DNA of 64,000 nucleotides from Verrucomicrobiaceae bacterium (GTDB lineage: Bacteria; Verrucomicrobiota; Verrucomicrobiia; Verrucomicrobiales; Verrucomicrobiaceae), in NCBI GenBank assembly GCA_947458455.1, contig CANGYJ010000014.1, positions 53,108 to 117,107 on the forward strand. The letters run 5' to 3'. The notes below the pieces were generated by a model. It saw only the letters and a program-made list of their open reading frames with translations, was not told the DNA's origin and ran no database searches. The translations under genes were made by a program, and so were the position numbers. Each line of letters opens with the position of its first letter. The first letter of the stretch is position 1. This document shows, piece by piece, positions 32,377 through 40,012 of this stretch.

Positions 32377-34008
32377 ATGAAGACTTTTCTCCTCTGGCTC
32401 GGATGCGTGGCGCTCGCCGTGGCGCAGGATTTGCTGAAACTCGATCTGCCCGGCGTTCACGAGCAGCACGTCATGATTCCGATGCGCGATGGCGTGCGGC
32501 TTTCCGCCTATCTTTACCTGCCGGAAGGTGAGGGGAAGTGGCCAGCGGTCTTTGAGCAGCGCTACGCGGACATCAGCGGCGCCTCGACACGCAAAAATGC
32601 TGCTGAGCTGGCGCGGCGTGGCTTTGCGGTGGCGATGGTGAACTTCCGTGGTTCGCAAAAGAGCGAGGGGCAGTATGTGGGGTATCGTGCCCTGGCTTGG
32701 GGTGAGAAGAAGGACGGCTACGACACCTGCGAATGGCTCGCCACGCAGCCGTGGAGCACGGGGAAGGTGGGCACCTTCGGCAGCTCGCAGGGTGGCTTTG
32801 CGCAGAACTTCCTCGCGGTGACGCGTCCGCCTCATCTTGTGTGCCAGTACATGGTCGATACCGGTTTGAGCCTGTTTCAGGAAGGCTACCGCATCGGCGG
32901 CGTGACGCGGCCGGGACGCTTCGCGGACTTCGGGAAGAACTGCCGCGTGCCGGAGGACAATGCCATGCTCATGCGGGAATGGGACGCGCATCCGCACTAC
33001 GATGACTACTGGCGTGCGGAGGACTGCACGCTGCACTTCGATGAGATGAACGTGCCCTGCTTCACCATCGGGAGCTGGTATGATTTCATGGTGCAGGGCA
33101 GTGTGCAGAGCTTCATCGGCCGGAAAAAGAATGCCCCACAGCAGCTCTTGCTCGGCCCGTGGCTGCACGGGCGGCTGAACAAGGGCAGCAAGGTGGCAGA
33201 GATGCAGTATCCGGCGAACGCGACGTGGCCGGAGGTCGAGCACATGGTGCGGTGGTTCGATCACTGGCTCAAAGGCATCGACAACGGCATCGAGAAGGAG
33301 CCTGCGGTGCGCTACTACGTCATGGGAGCCGTCGGCGAAGAGGGTGCTCCCGGAAATGTGTGGCGTGAAGCCGCCGATTGGCCGCCCGCAGCGACGGAAA
33401 CGAGCTTTTACCTTCAGGAAGGTGGCGTTTTGAAGCCCGAAACACCTGCCGCTGCCTCCAGCGGCACGAGTTACGACTGCGATCCGCTGAAGCCGATGGA
33501 GATTCCGGGTCGCGCCTTCCCCGGTGCGGCGGATGCCCGCCAAGTCGAGGTGCAGAAAGATGTGCGTGTGTGGTCCACCGAACCTCTCGCGGAGCCGATG
33601 GAGATCACCGGCGAGGTTTTTGCCGAGCTGTGGGTGAAATCGACCGCGAAGGACACGGACTTCCTCGTGCGCATCTCCGATGTGTATCCCGATGGCCGCA
33701 GCATGCTGCTCATGGATTACCCACTGCGGGCACGGTATCGCGAGGGTTTTGATCGTGAGGCCTTTCTGGTCCCTGGCGAGCCAGCGAAGCTGAAATGGCA
33801 CCTCGGCTGGACGAGCCTCATCCTCAACCAAGGCCATCGTCTCCGTGTCACCCTCACCAGCACCGGTGTCCCGCTCTACGAGCCGAACAACCAGACCGGC
33901 GGTCCTCAGACGATGGGCTGGCTCAAGGACGCAAAAGCCTCCACCCACACCATTCTACACGAAAAAGAGCACGCTTCTCGCGTGCTCCTTCCCGTGATGA
34001 AAAACTGA
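32377..34008 (+). CDS. CocE/NonD-family hydrolase, X-Pro dipeptidyl-peptidase-like
   Basis: A 543-residue secreted alpha/beta-hydrolase (signal peptide about 1-16). MIPMRDGVRLSAYLY starts the peptidase S15 domain, and the nucleophile is S137 in GSSQGG. Candidates for the remaining triad are the aspartate in GSWYDFM and the histidine in GPWLHG. The C-terminal jelly-roll domain starts near residue 395 (DVRVWSTEPLAEPMEITG). Substrates in the family are acyl esters, beta-lactams or proline peptides. ATG 32377 fits the signal peptide; the longer in-frame start at 32320 does not. Its final codons contain the terminator of the convergent rplS gene. Confidence 0.88.
   Translation: MKTFLLWLGCVALAVAQDLLKLDLPGVHEQHVMIPMRDGVRLSAYLYLPEGEGKWPAVFEQRYADISGASTRKNAAELARRGFAVAMVNFRGSQKSEGQYVGYRALAWGEKKDGYDTCEWLATQPWSTGKVGTFGSSQGGFAQNFLAVTRPPHLVCQYMVDTGLSLFQEGYRIGGVTRPGRFADFGKNCRVPEDNAMLMREWDAHPHYDDYWRAEDCTLHFDEMNVPCFTIGSWYDFMVQGSVQSFIGRKKNAPQQLLLGPWLHGRLNKGSKVAEMQYPANATWPEVEHMVRWFDHWLKGIDNGIEKEPAVRYYVMGAVGEEGAPGNVWREAADWPPAATETSFYLQEGGVLKPETPAAASSGTSYDCDPLKPMEIPGRAFPGAADARQVEVQKDVRVWSTEPLAEPMEITGEVFAELWVKSTAKDTDFLVRISDVYPDGRSMLLMDYPLRARYREGFDREAFLVPGEPAKLKWHLGWTSLILNQGHRLRVTLTSTGVPLYEPNNQTGGPQTMGWLKDAKASTHTILHEKEHASRVLLPVMKN
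33962..33987 (-). terminator. Rho-independent terminator of rplS, inside the convergent gene's coding end
   Basis: On the minus strand GAGCACGC (33987-33980), a 5-base loop and GCGTGCTC (33974-33967) form a perfect 8-base-pair stem, directly followed by five T residues (33966-33962). It lies 33 bases past the rplS stop codon. On the plus strand there is no T-run, so it should act only on the rplS transcript. Confidence 0.8.
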
Positions 34009-34019
34009 TCGGAAGCGGA

Positions 34020-34379
34020 TTAGGCTGCCTGCTGCTGGCTGACTTCCTTCACCGTCATGGCTTCTTTGCCAAGGCGGCCGCGGAGGTAGTGCAGACGGGC
34101 GCGGCGGACGCGGCCGGCTTTGGTGACTTCGATCTTGGCGACCTTGGGGCTGTGCAGGGGGAAGACACGCTCCACACCTTCGCCGTAGCTGATTTTGCGA
34201 ACGGTGAAGGCTTCGTTGATGCCATAGCCTTTGCGGGCGATGACGATTCCGGCGAAGAGCTGGACACGTTCTTTGTCACCTTCGATGACTCGGGTGTGAA
34301 CTTTCACGGTATCGCCCACGCGAAACTCGGCGATTTCCTTCTTCAACTGCTCTTGGTTGATTTTCTCAATGGTGTTCAT
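34020..34379 (-). CDS. rplS: 50S ribosomal protein L19
   Basis: A 119-residue ribosomal protein at the interface of the two ribosomal subunits. Signature blocks are [54 protein letters not shown] and [16 protein letters not shown]. In many bacteria rplS follows rpsP-rimM-trmD; here none of these is adjacent. ATG 34379 is standard for the family. The downstream hairpin at 33962-33987 ends the transcript. Confidence 0.96.
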   Translation of the reverse strand: MNTIEKINQEQLKKEIAEFRVGDTVKVHTRVIEGDKERVQLFAGIVIARKGYGINEAFTVRKISYGEGVERVFPLHSPKVAKIEVTKAGRVRRARLHYLRGRLGKEAMTVKEVSQQQAA

Positions 34380-34587
34380 GGCAAATGGGGTCCAAAACGC
34401 GCCGCAGGAGGGGTTGTACAATCGGTCCTAGGGGGCGAGGGGGCGCGAAGATGGGCATTCTAGCCCTTTTGGCAACCGGTTTTTAGCTTCCAAACTGGCC
34501 TTTCGGGCTGGTGGAAGGTCTCTTTCCCCCTTTTCACCCGCCTGGTGACGCCTCTGAATAGCTGATTTTCTCTAGGATGCGGCTCTT
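34380..34587. other. 208-base gap upstream of rplS
   Basis: Contains the leader and promoter region of rplS. Inspection shows a G-rich stretch (34432-34452) and no convincing open reading frame or RNA gene. An L19 autoregulatory or other leader structure could be here, but none was recognised. Confidence 0.4.
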
Positions 34588-35487
34588 TTACCCCACCAGC
34601 TTGTCGAGGTGATCTTTGGCCCGAGCGATCTCGGCGGTCGTTTCGGCGGCGGTGGGGAGGATGGGGATGCCGCGAGGGGTGGGGTGCATGAAAATCTCCG
34701 TGGGGCCGGTGAAATTCACGGCTGTGAGGGCATCGAGCAGGGGTTTCCAGTCGAGAGGACCGCGGCCGGGCATCTGCTGGAGTTCCTCGTCTTTGGGCAT
34801 CGGCTTCATGCAGCCTTGGCCGTGCTCCCAGGTATAAAAGAGCGTCATTTTGCGGTCGATGTGCCGGATGAGGTCGCTGAGCAGCTGGGTGTCCTGCGGC
34901 AAATGGTAGGGCGCGAGGGCGATACCGATGCCAGGCGTGTCCCGAATGCCATCCGCCAGCCATCGAAGGCTGTCCGGGGTGTCGATGAGGTTGTTGATGT
35001 GATTCTCGATGCCGATGGTGACACCGTTTTCAGCCGCGAGGGCGGCGTGAGGCTTCATTTTCTCCACGAAGTCCTTCACGTTCCCTTTGAGCTGCTCCGG
35101 CGTGAGGCCCTTCCAGGCTCCTTCGCCTCCAGTGACGATGAAGGAGCCGCCGAGTTTCTTCACGACGGCGATTTCATCAGTCAGCTTGAACGGCCCCAAA
35201 TCATACCGCGTGGTGCCGCCGAAGCCGATGCCGTGTTCCTTGAGCATGGCGGCGAATTTCTCGTGCCCAATGGCATCCAGTTCCTCCCGCTGCGTGCCGT
35301 GCTTCTTCGGCCAGAGCTCGATGGCCGTGGCTCCGGTCTTTTTCACTTCGGGGAGAATGTCTGCCAGCGGCAGGCTGCCATACATCGAGGAGGCGAGCAT
35401 GTAGTTCAGTTTCCACGGCTTCTCTGCCGCCAAGGCGGGCGTGGTGGCTGCGGCGGCGATGGACTGGAGAAAACGTCGGCGGTTCAT
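34588..35487 (-). CDS. Sugar phosphate isomerase/epimerase-like TIM-barrel protein, Tat-exported
   Basis: A 299-residue xylose-isomerase-like TIM barrel. MNRRRFLQSIAAAATTPALA is a twin-arginine signal, so the enzyme is exported folded. GATAIELWPKKH is the early barrel strand, GVTIGIENHINNL gives a metal-binding glutamate, and GIALAPYHLPQD and FYTWEHGQG give further ligands. Such proteins are common next to Gfo/Idh/MocA genes in verrucomicrobia, though not adjacent here. ATG 35487 was chosen for the Tat signal. The substrate is unknown. Confidence 0.85.
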   Translation of the reverse strand: MNRRRFLQSIAAAATTPALAAEKPWKLNYMLASSMYGSLPLADILPEVKKTGATAIELWPKKHGTQREELDAIGHEKFAAMLKEHGIGFGGTTRYDLGPFKLTDEIAVVKKLGGSFIVTGGEGAWKGLTPEQLKGNVKDFVEKMKPHAALAAENGVTIGIENHINNLIDTPDSLRWLADGIRDTPGIGIALAPYHLPQDTQLLSDLIRHIDRKMTLFYTWEHGQGCMKPMPKDEELQQMPGRGPLDWKPLLDALTAVNFTGPTEIFMHPTPRGIPILPTAAETTAEIARAKDHLDKLVG

Positions 35488-35562
35488 GTGAGCGATAAAA
35501 CGCCTCCACGATGGCGGCTTCATTCAGACTTTGATGCGCCGTCTTCAGCTATCGCGGCATCA

Positions 35563-36321
35563 TCAAAGCCGCACCGGCACGCCGTGGTCGCCCAGAAAGC
35601 GCTTCACATCGCCCACGGTGTATTCGCCGAAGTGGAAAATGCTCGCCGCGAGGACGGCATCGGCTTTGCCATCGCGGAGGACGTCCACCATGTGCTCCAC
35701 CTTGCCCGCACCGCCGCTGGCGATGACGGGAATAGTCACCGCCTCACTCACCGCTCGCGTGAGGGCGATGTCGTAACCGGCCTTGGTGCCATCGGCATCC
35801 ATGCTGGTGAGCAAAATCTCGCCCGCGCCACGTCGGCAAACCTCGGCGGCCCATTCGATGGCGTCGAGTTCGGTCGGATTGCGTCCGCCGTGGGTGTAAA
35901 CCGTCCAGGAGCCATGCTCATTGCGCTTCGCGTCGATGGCCACGACGAGGCACTGGCATCCAAAAGCCTCCGCCGCCTCGTCGATGACGTGCGGGGTCTT
36001 CACCGCAGCGGTGTTGATGCCCACCTTGTCCGCTCCGGCGAGCAGCATTTCGCGCATGTCCGCCACGGTGCGGATGCCACCGCCCACGGTCAACGGCATG
36101 AAACAACTCGCCGCCGTGCGTGCTACCACATCGACCATCGTTTTCCGCTCCTCGTGGCTGGCCGTGATGTCGAGAAAGACCAGCTCATCAGCTCCTTGAG
36201 CATTGTAAACCTGGGCGCACTCCACGGGATCGCCCGCATCGCGGAGTTGGAGGAATTTCGTACCTTTCACGACACGGCCTTCCTTCACATCGAGGCAGGG
36301 GATGATTCTTTTCGTCAGCAT
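35563..36321 (-). CDS. hisF: Imidazole glycerol phosphate synthase, cyclase subunit
   Basis: A 252-residue TIM barrel that, with HisH, forms imidazole glycerol phosphate and AICAR in histidine biosynthesis. The catalytic aspartate is in [17 protein letters not shown] (D11), and [38 protein letters not shown] (second aspartate) and VIASGGAGK are all present. ATG 36321 is standard. No hisH or other his gene is in the window. Confidence 0.96.
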   Translation of the reverse strand: MLTKRIIPCLDVKEGRVVKGTKFLQLRDAGDPVECAQVYNAQGADELVFLDITASHEERKTMVDVVARTAASCFMPLTVGGGIRTVADMREMLLAGADKVGINTAAVKTPHVIDEAAEAFGCQCLVVAIDAKRNEHGSWTVYTHGGRNPTELDAIEWAAEVCRRGAGEILLTSMDADGTKAGYDIALTRAVSEAVTIPVIASGGAGKVEHMVDVLRDGKADAVLAASIFHFGEYTVGDVKRFLGDHGVPVRL

Positions 36322-36392
36322 ATTGGGGGCGGCCATGAAGCACGCTCCGGGCGGTCTTGGCAAGGTGCGAGAGCCGGAAATGCTCGGCAGGG

Positions 36393-37082
36393 CTATCTCA
36401 CCGTGCCCACCAGCTCCTGCAGGCGGCTGATCTGCGCTTTCATCATCGCCATTTCCGCCTCGATTTTGGTCTTCCAATCGTCATCGAGCGCCGCCGCCGA
36501 GCTGGCAGGCGTGCTCACGATGGGCGTGGCGATGGCCTGCGGCTCCACATCACCACAGAAGAGGTGTAAATACTGCGCCACACGGCGTCCGGGGCCGGAT
36601 GGCAGGCATTTGATCACCGGGCCATCACGGTAGCCGATGAGCTCGGCGAGCGTGTTGTCCACGCTTTCGATGTCCGGGAAGGCGTGCAGACGCTCCGTGC
36701 GCTGGCGCAGCTCGCCGGCGGTCTGGGCACCACGAAGAAGCAGCATGCACAGCAGCGCCACCTGTCGGCGTTCGAGGTCTGGCAGCTTGCCTTTGAGATT
36801 GTGGCGATACTTCTGCACGCGGGCACCCACGATGGTCACCTGGAAGACGTAGCCACGGCTCTTCATCGAATCCAGCGCCCGCTGCACCGTGCTGTCATCG
36901 AGCTGCATCACCGGATCACGGCTCGTCGTCTGATTGCAGGCGGAAACGAGCGCATTCAGTGTCATCGGGTAGTAATCCGGCAGCGTGATCTCCTTTTCGA
37001 TCAGGCAGCCCAGCACGCGGGCCTCCTCGGGGGAAAGAATGCTCGGAATGGCGGGAGAGGCGGAAGTGATTTCGTCGGACAT
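36393..37082 (-). CDS. yceH: YceH family protein (DUF480)
   Basis: A 229-residue protein of the DUF480 family, built of winged-helix repeats. [36 protein letters not shown] (about residues 16-51) and [14 protein letters not shown] are diagnostic, followed by [22 protein letters not shown]. The C-terminus holds a short coiled coil (from about 198). E. coli YceH has been linked to outer envelope and membrane phenotypes, but the molecular role is unclear. It lies 71 bases upstream of hisF on the same strand. Confidence 0.93.
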   Translation of the reverse strand: MSDEITSASPAIPSILSPEEARVLGCLIEKEITLPDYYPMTLNALVSACNQTTSRDPVMQLDDSTVQRALDSMKSRGYVFQVTIVGARVQKYRHNLKGKLPDLERRQVALLCMLLLRGAQTAGELRQRTERLHAFPDIESVDNTLAELIGYRDGPVIKCLPSGPGRRVAQYLHLFCGDVEPQAIATPIVSTPASSAAALDDDWKTKIEAEMAMMKAQISRLQELVGTVR

Positions 37083-37131
37083 GGCTGTTGGGGGATGGAA
37101 ATGAAGCCGCGCTTCAAGAGAAGCGCAACCA

Positions 37132-37185
37132 CGCGACGATATCCTCGAAGTTTACGACTCGCCCGGCAACGTCCGCGAGCTGAGT
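37132..37185 (+). pseudogene. Possible fragment of a sigma-54 response-regulator C-terminus
   Basis: In the 106-base gap between yceH and the next gene, the plus strand reads a short frame containing SPGNVREL (37159-37182), the hallmark of sigma-54 interaction domains (WPGNVREL). No more of the domain is visible. It may be a decayed remnant or a chance match. Confidence 0.25.
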
Positions 37186-37188
37186 CAG

Positions 37189-37776
37189 TCACTTCACCGC
37201 CGCCACTTCCTTCACGCTTAGCGTGCCGAAGGAGAAACCGAGGCTGAAGTTGGTTTTGGGGCGGGCAAAGGAGGGGTGATCGTAGGTTTGGGTGAAGTCG
37301 CCGAGCTTGAGGGTGGCTTGGCTGCCGTGGAGGGTGACGGAAAGCGGAGTCCACTGGCCGGGAGTGAGCTTCACGGTCTTCTCCGTGGCGAGGGCGATGG
37401 ATTTGTGGTCCTGGCTGTCGGTGGGGAAGGCTCGCACGGAGGCACCGGCGGCGCTGAGGACGATGCGGAAGACGTGGCCCTCGGCTCCGTTGCAGGTGAA
37501 GACGACGGTTTTGACGGCGGCATCTGGTTTGAAGGCGAGGCGGAGCGTGGCGTTGGTGTGAGCGAGGTCGTAAAAGAGGATGGGGCCGTGGTCTTTGTTT
37601 TTTTTGAAGAGCTCATCGTCCTGCGTGCAGGTGGCGGTGTGATCGGCGAACTTCCATTCACCACGCATGGCGCGGCGTTGATCGAGTTGGGGCGCGGAGA
37701 AGTCGTCTTGCAGCAAAGGGGCGTCGGCGGCGAATGCGGAGGCGGTGAGCAGGCAGAGGAGAAGGAGGTGTTTCAT
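37189..37776 (-). CDS. Secreted beta-sandwich protein, LamG/DUF1080-like, unknown function
   Basis: A 195-residue protein with a clear signal peptide (residues 1-16). The rest is predicted beta-rich: LLQDDFSAPQL, GEWKFADHTATCTQ, DHGPILFYDLAHTNATLRLAF and WTPLSVTLHGSQATLKLGDF resemble the carbohydrate-binding jelly rolls of DUF1080/LamG-type proteins. No catalytic residue is apparent. It is downstream of the sulfatase in the same direction with only a palindromic repeat between them. A role in polysaccharide binding is inferred. Confidence 0.6.
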   Translation of the reverse strand: MKHLLLLCLLTASAFAADAPLLQDDFSAPQLDQRRAMRGEWKFADHTATCTQDDELFKKNKDHGPILFYDLAHTNATLRLAFKPDAAVKTVVFTCNGAEGHVFRIVLSAAGASVRAFPTDSQDHKSIALATEKTVKLTPGQWTPLSVTLHGSQATLKLGDFTQTYDHPSFARPKTNFSLGFSFGTLSVKEVAAVK

Positions 37777-37780
37777 GGTC

Positions 37781-37846
37781 GTAGGACGAGTTTTCCAACT
37801 CGTCGGATTTGGTGAGGGGATGAACGAGTTGGAAAACTCGTTCTAC
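37781..37846. repeat. Palindromic repeat (GTAGAACG family) between sulfatase and next gene
   Basis: A 66-base element whose 23-base arms (37781-37803 and 37824-37846) match at 22 positions, beginning GTAGGACG and ending CGTTCTAC. It occupies nearly the whole gap and supplies the TAG stop codon of the sulfatase (37843-37845) on the minus strand. The same family is inserted in frame at 16826-16878. Confidence 0.88.
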
Positions 37847-39309
37847 AGCTTCTTCGCGATCTTGTTGAAGCCTTCGCGGACGGTGCCGTCGGCGTGGATG
37901 AGAGGCTGGGGATTGGCGACACGGCCCAGCTCACGCACGCCGGGCGCGTCCTTGGTTTGATCGCCGAGATCGGCACGCATGGTTTCGGCATGCTTTTGGA
38001 GCTGCGCGACGATGTCGGCATGCTTGGCGGCGAGGTTGTTGGCTTCGCCGAGGTCGTCATCGAGGTTATAGAGCTCGTTTTTGGCGAGGTGGAGCTTCCA
38101 CGGGCCGCTGCGCACGGCCTGGAGATTGAAGCCGTGGTAGTAGTGGAAGACGTCGTGACCTTGTGCCGCGTCTTTGCCGAGCAAAACGGGTGAGATGTCT
38201 TTTCCATCGAGTTTGAGTTCAGCCAGGCTTTTGCTTCCGGCGAGGCTGCCAAAGGTGGGGAGCCAGTCCATGTGCGCGGTGATGGCTTTCGTCTGCGAAG
38301 CGGCGGGCACGCTGCCGGGCCACCAGGCGAGGGTGCAGACGCGGATGCCGCCTTCGAGCGTGCTGCCTTTGCTGCCACGCAGCGGGGTGTTGTCCGCGCC
38401 TTGATTGACGGGGCCGCCGTTGTCGCTGGTGAAGATGACGAGCGTGTTGGAATCGAGCTTCAACTCACGCAGCGTGTCGAGCACCTGGCCGACAGACCAG
38501 TCCACCTCCATGGCCCAGTCTTTTTGCAAGCTGAGGCCGGATTTACCCATGTAATCGGGGTGTGGGTAATGCGGGAAGTGAACGGCGTTGTGCGGCAGGT
38601 AGAGAAAGAAGGGCTTCTTCTGATGTTCGCGGATGTACTTCACCGCCCGCTCGGTATAGAGGCGGGTGAAGGTGTGCTGCTCGGCGGCTTTGACGCGTTC
38701 GATGACATTGTGATCCTCGACGAGTGGCAGCGGTGGCTGTGCGTTGCCTTTGAGGCCGGTTTCAGGTTCGGCATCGTCTTTTTTACCGGCTTTGCCCTTG
38801 GCGTTTTGCTTGGGGAGAGGTTGGTCGGGATTGCTCTTGGAGCCTTCGGAGGCCGGACCCATGTCGTTCGAATAGGGAATGCCGTAGTAGTGCTCAAAGC
38901 CCTGTGCGGTGGGGAGAAACTCCGGCTGATCGCCGAGGTGCCATTTGCCGATGCAGGCGGTCGCATAGCCGGCGGCTCGCAGCACCTCCGCCACGGTGGT
39001 CGTGTTCGGGTTCAAGCCGACGGAGGCAGCGGGAAACAGCACGCCGGGGATGGGCAGCACGCGTTTCGGATAGCAGCCGCTCATCATCGCCGCCCGCGAA
39101 GGCGAGCAGACGGGCGCGGCGTAGTGGCTGGTGAGCTTCATGCCTTCCTTCGCCATGCGGTCGAGCTGCGGCGTGGGCACTTTGCCACCGAACGGACCGA
39201 TGTCGGCGTAGCCCAGGTCGTCGATGTTGATGAGGACGAAGTTCGGCGCGGCGTGAAGAGACGCGAGGAGCCAAGGGCAAAGGGCGAAGAGGAGGGGGAG
39301 TAGGCGCAT
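37843..39309 (-). CDS. Formylglycine-dependent sulfatase
   Basis: A 488-residue secreted type I sulfatase (signal peptide about 1-20). The metal aspartates are in INIDDLG (D30, D31), and the C-x-P-x-R formylglycine site is CSPSR (68-72) followed by AAMMSG, so an FGE-type maturase is needed. GKWHLG and FTSDNGG are further family blocks. It should remove sulfate from an organic ester, for instance a sulfated polysaccharide. ATG 39309 was chosen because it starts the signal peptide; a longer in-frame start at 39504 overlaps the mobile unit. The stop codon is provided by the palindromic repeat. Confidence 0.93.
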   Translation of the reverse strand: MRLLPLLFALCPWLLASLHAAPNFVLINIDDLGYADIGPFGGKVPTPQLDRMAKEGMKLTSHYAAPVCSPSRAAMMSGCYPKRVLPIPGVLFPAASVGLNPNTTTVAEVLRAAGYATACIGKWHLGDQPEFLPTAQGFEHYYGIPYSNDMGPASEGSKSNPDQPLPKQNAKGKAGKKDDAEPETGLKGNAQPPLPLVEDHNVIERVKAAEQHTFTRLYTERAVKYIREHQKKPFFLYLPHNAVHFPHYPHPDYMGKSGLSLQKDWAMEVDWSVGQVLDTLRELKLDSNTLVIFTSDNGGPVNQGADNTPLRGSKGSTLEGGIRVCTLAWWPGSVPAASQTKAITAHMDWLPTFGSLAGSKSLAELKLDGKDISPVLLGKDAAQGHDVFHYYHGFNLQAVRSGPWKLHLAKNELYNLDDDLGEANNLAAKHADIVAQLQKHAETMRADLGDQTKDAPGVRELGRVANPQPLIHADGTVREGFNKIAKKL

Positions 39310-39405
39310 GACGTGCGGTGAACGGAGCCTGTTAACGCGTCTTGCTACGTCTGAGCATTCAGGTGATGCCGGGGGAATAGACCGATACGCGCCGTGACCC
39401 GATCT

Positions 39406-39956
39406 GAATATCGAATATCGAACAAGGAATCTAGAATGTCGAAGGACTGACGCTTCGCGGTTTGGAACATGTTTCAGCATGACGAAAGGCGGGTGATTCG
39501 ACATTTTGGCAGCCCTAAGAAAACAGAACCGAAGACCAAGACTTATGATCTGGAAGAACGCCTGATCGACTTTGCCGTGCGAGTGATCACCGTGGTGGAA
39601 GCATTACCGGACACCAAGGCAGGAAGACACATAGCCGGTCAGTTGGTGAGATCAGGAACGTCTCCAGCTCCGAACTACGGCGAGGCTCAGAGTGCCGAGT
39701 CCGTCAATGATTTCGTTCACAAGCTCAAGATCGCCCTCAAAGAGCTGCGGGAGACAATTATCTGGCTCAAGATCGTCAAAAAGAAACCTCTCTGCCAGCC
39801 CCAAAAACTCGAGACGCTGATTCAAGAGTGCAACGAACTCATCGCCATTTTCGTGAAGAGCATCCAGACCGCCATACGCAACGCCGCAAAGCATTGACCC
39901 AACCCTTCGCTTTCCGACTTCATCATTATGAATTCCTTGTTCGATATTCGATATTC
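39406..39956. mobile_element. Four-helix-bundle gene cassette with perfect 25-base inverted repeats
   Basis: The sequences 39406-39430 and 39932-39956 are exact inverted copies over 25 bases (outer GAATATCGAATATCG...). Between them is one gene on the plus strand. The repeat inside the cassette continues with CTAGAATGTCGAAGG on the left. Similar flanks around four-helix-bundle genes are known to me from other verrucomicrobia. No transposase is present, so movement in trans, or a REP-like role, is inferred. Confidence 0.8.
39469..39897 (+). CDS. Four helix bundle protein (S23/intervening-sequence family)
   Basis: A 142-residue protein of the TIGR02436 four-helix-bundle family, related to proteins encoded by 23S rRNA intervening sequences and to avd-type accessory proteins. 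Family features are LEERLIDFAVRVITVVEALPDT, AGRHIAGQLVRSGTSPAPNYGEAQ and HKLKIALKELRETIIWLKIV. The first 24 residues are atypical and may start later. The gene lies within inverted repeats and may be a passenger or the driver of that cassette. The function is unknown. Confidence 0.88.
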   Translation: MFQHDERRVIRHFGSPKKTEPKTKTYDLEERLIDFAVRVITVVEALPDTKAGRHIAGQLVRSGTSPAPNYGEAQSAESVNDFVHKLKIALKELRETIIWLKIVKKKPLCQPQKLETLIQECNELIAIFVKSIQTAIRNAAKH

Positions 39957-40012
39957 ATTCCCTGCATTTCCGGCGGCAGCGTTATTGTCTATCGTCTATT
40001 CCCGCGACGCCC

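Noticed and set aside
32248..33948. 566-codon open frame opposite the CocE/NonD hydrolase
   Set aside because: Antisense shadow; the hydrolase has signal peptide and active-site motifs.
34609..36633. 674-codon open frame on the plus strand across the sugar isomerase-like gene and hisF
   Set aside because: It is antisense to two well-supported genes and shows no motif; the openness comes from codon bias of the opposite strand.
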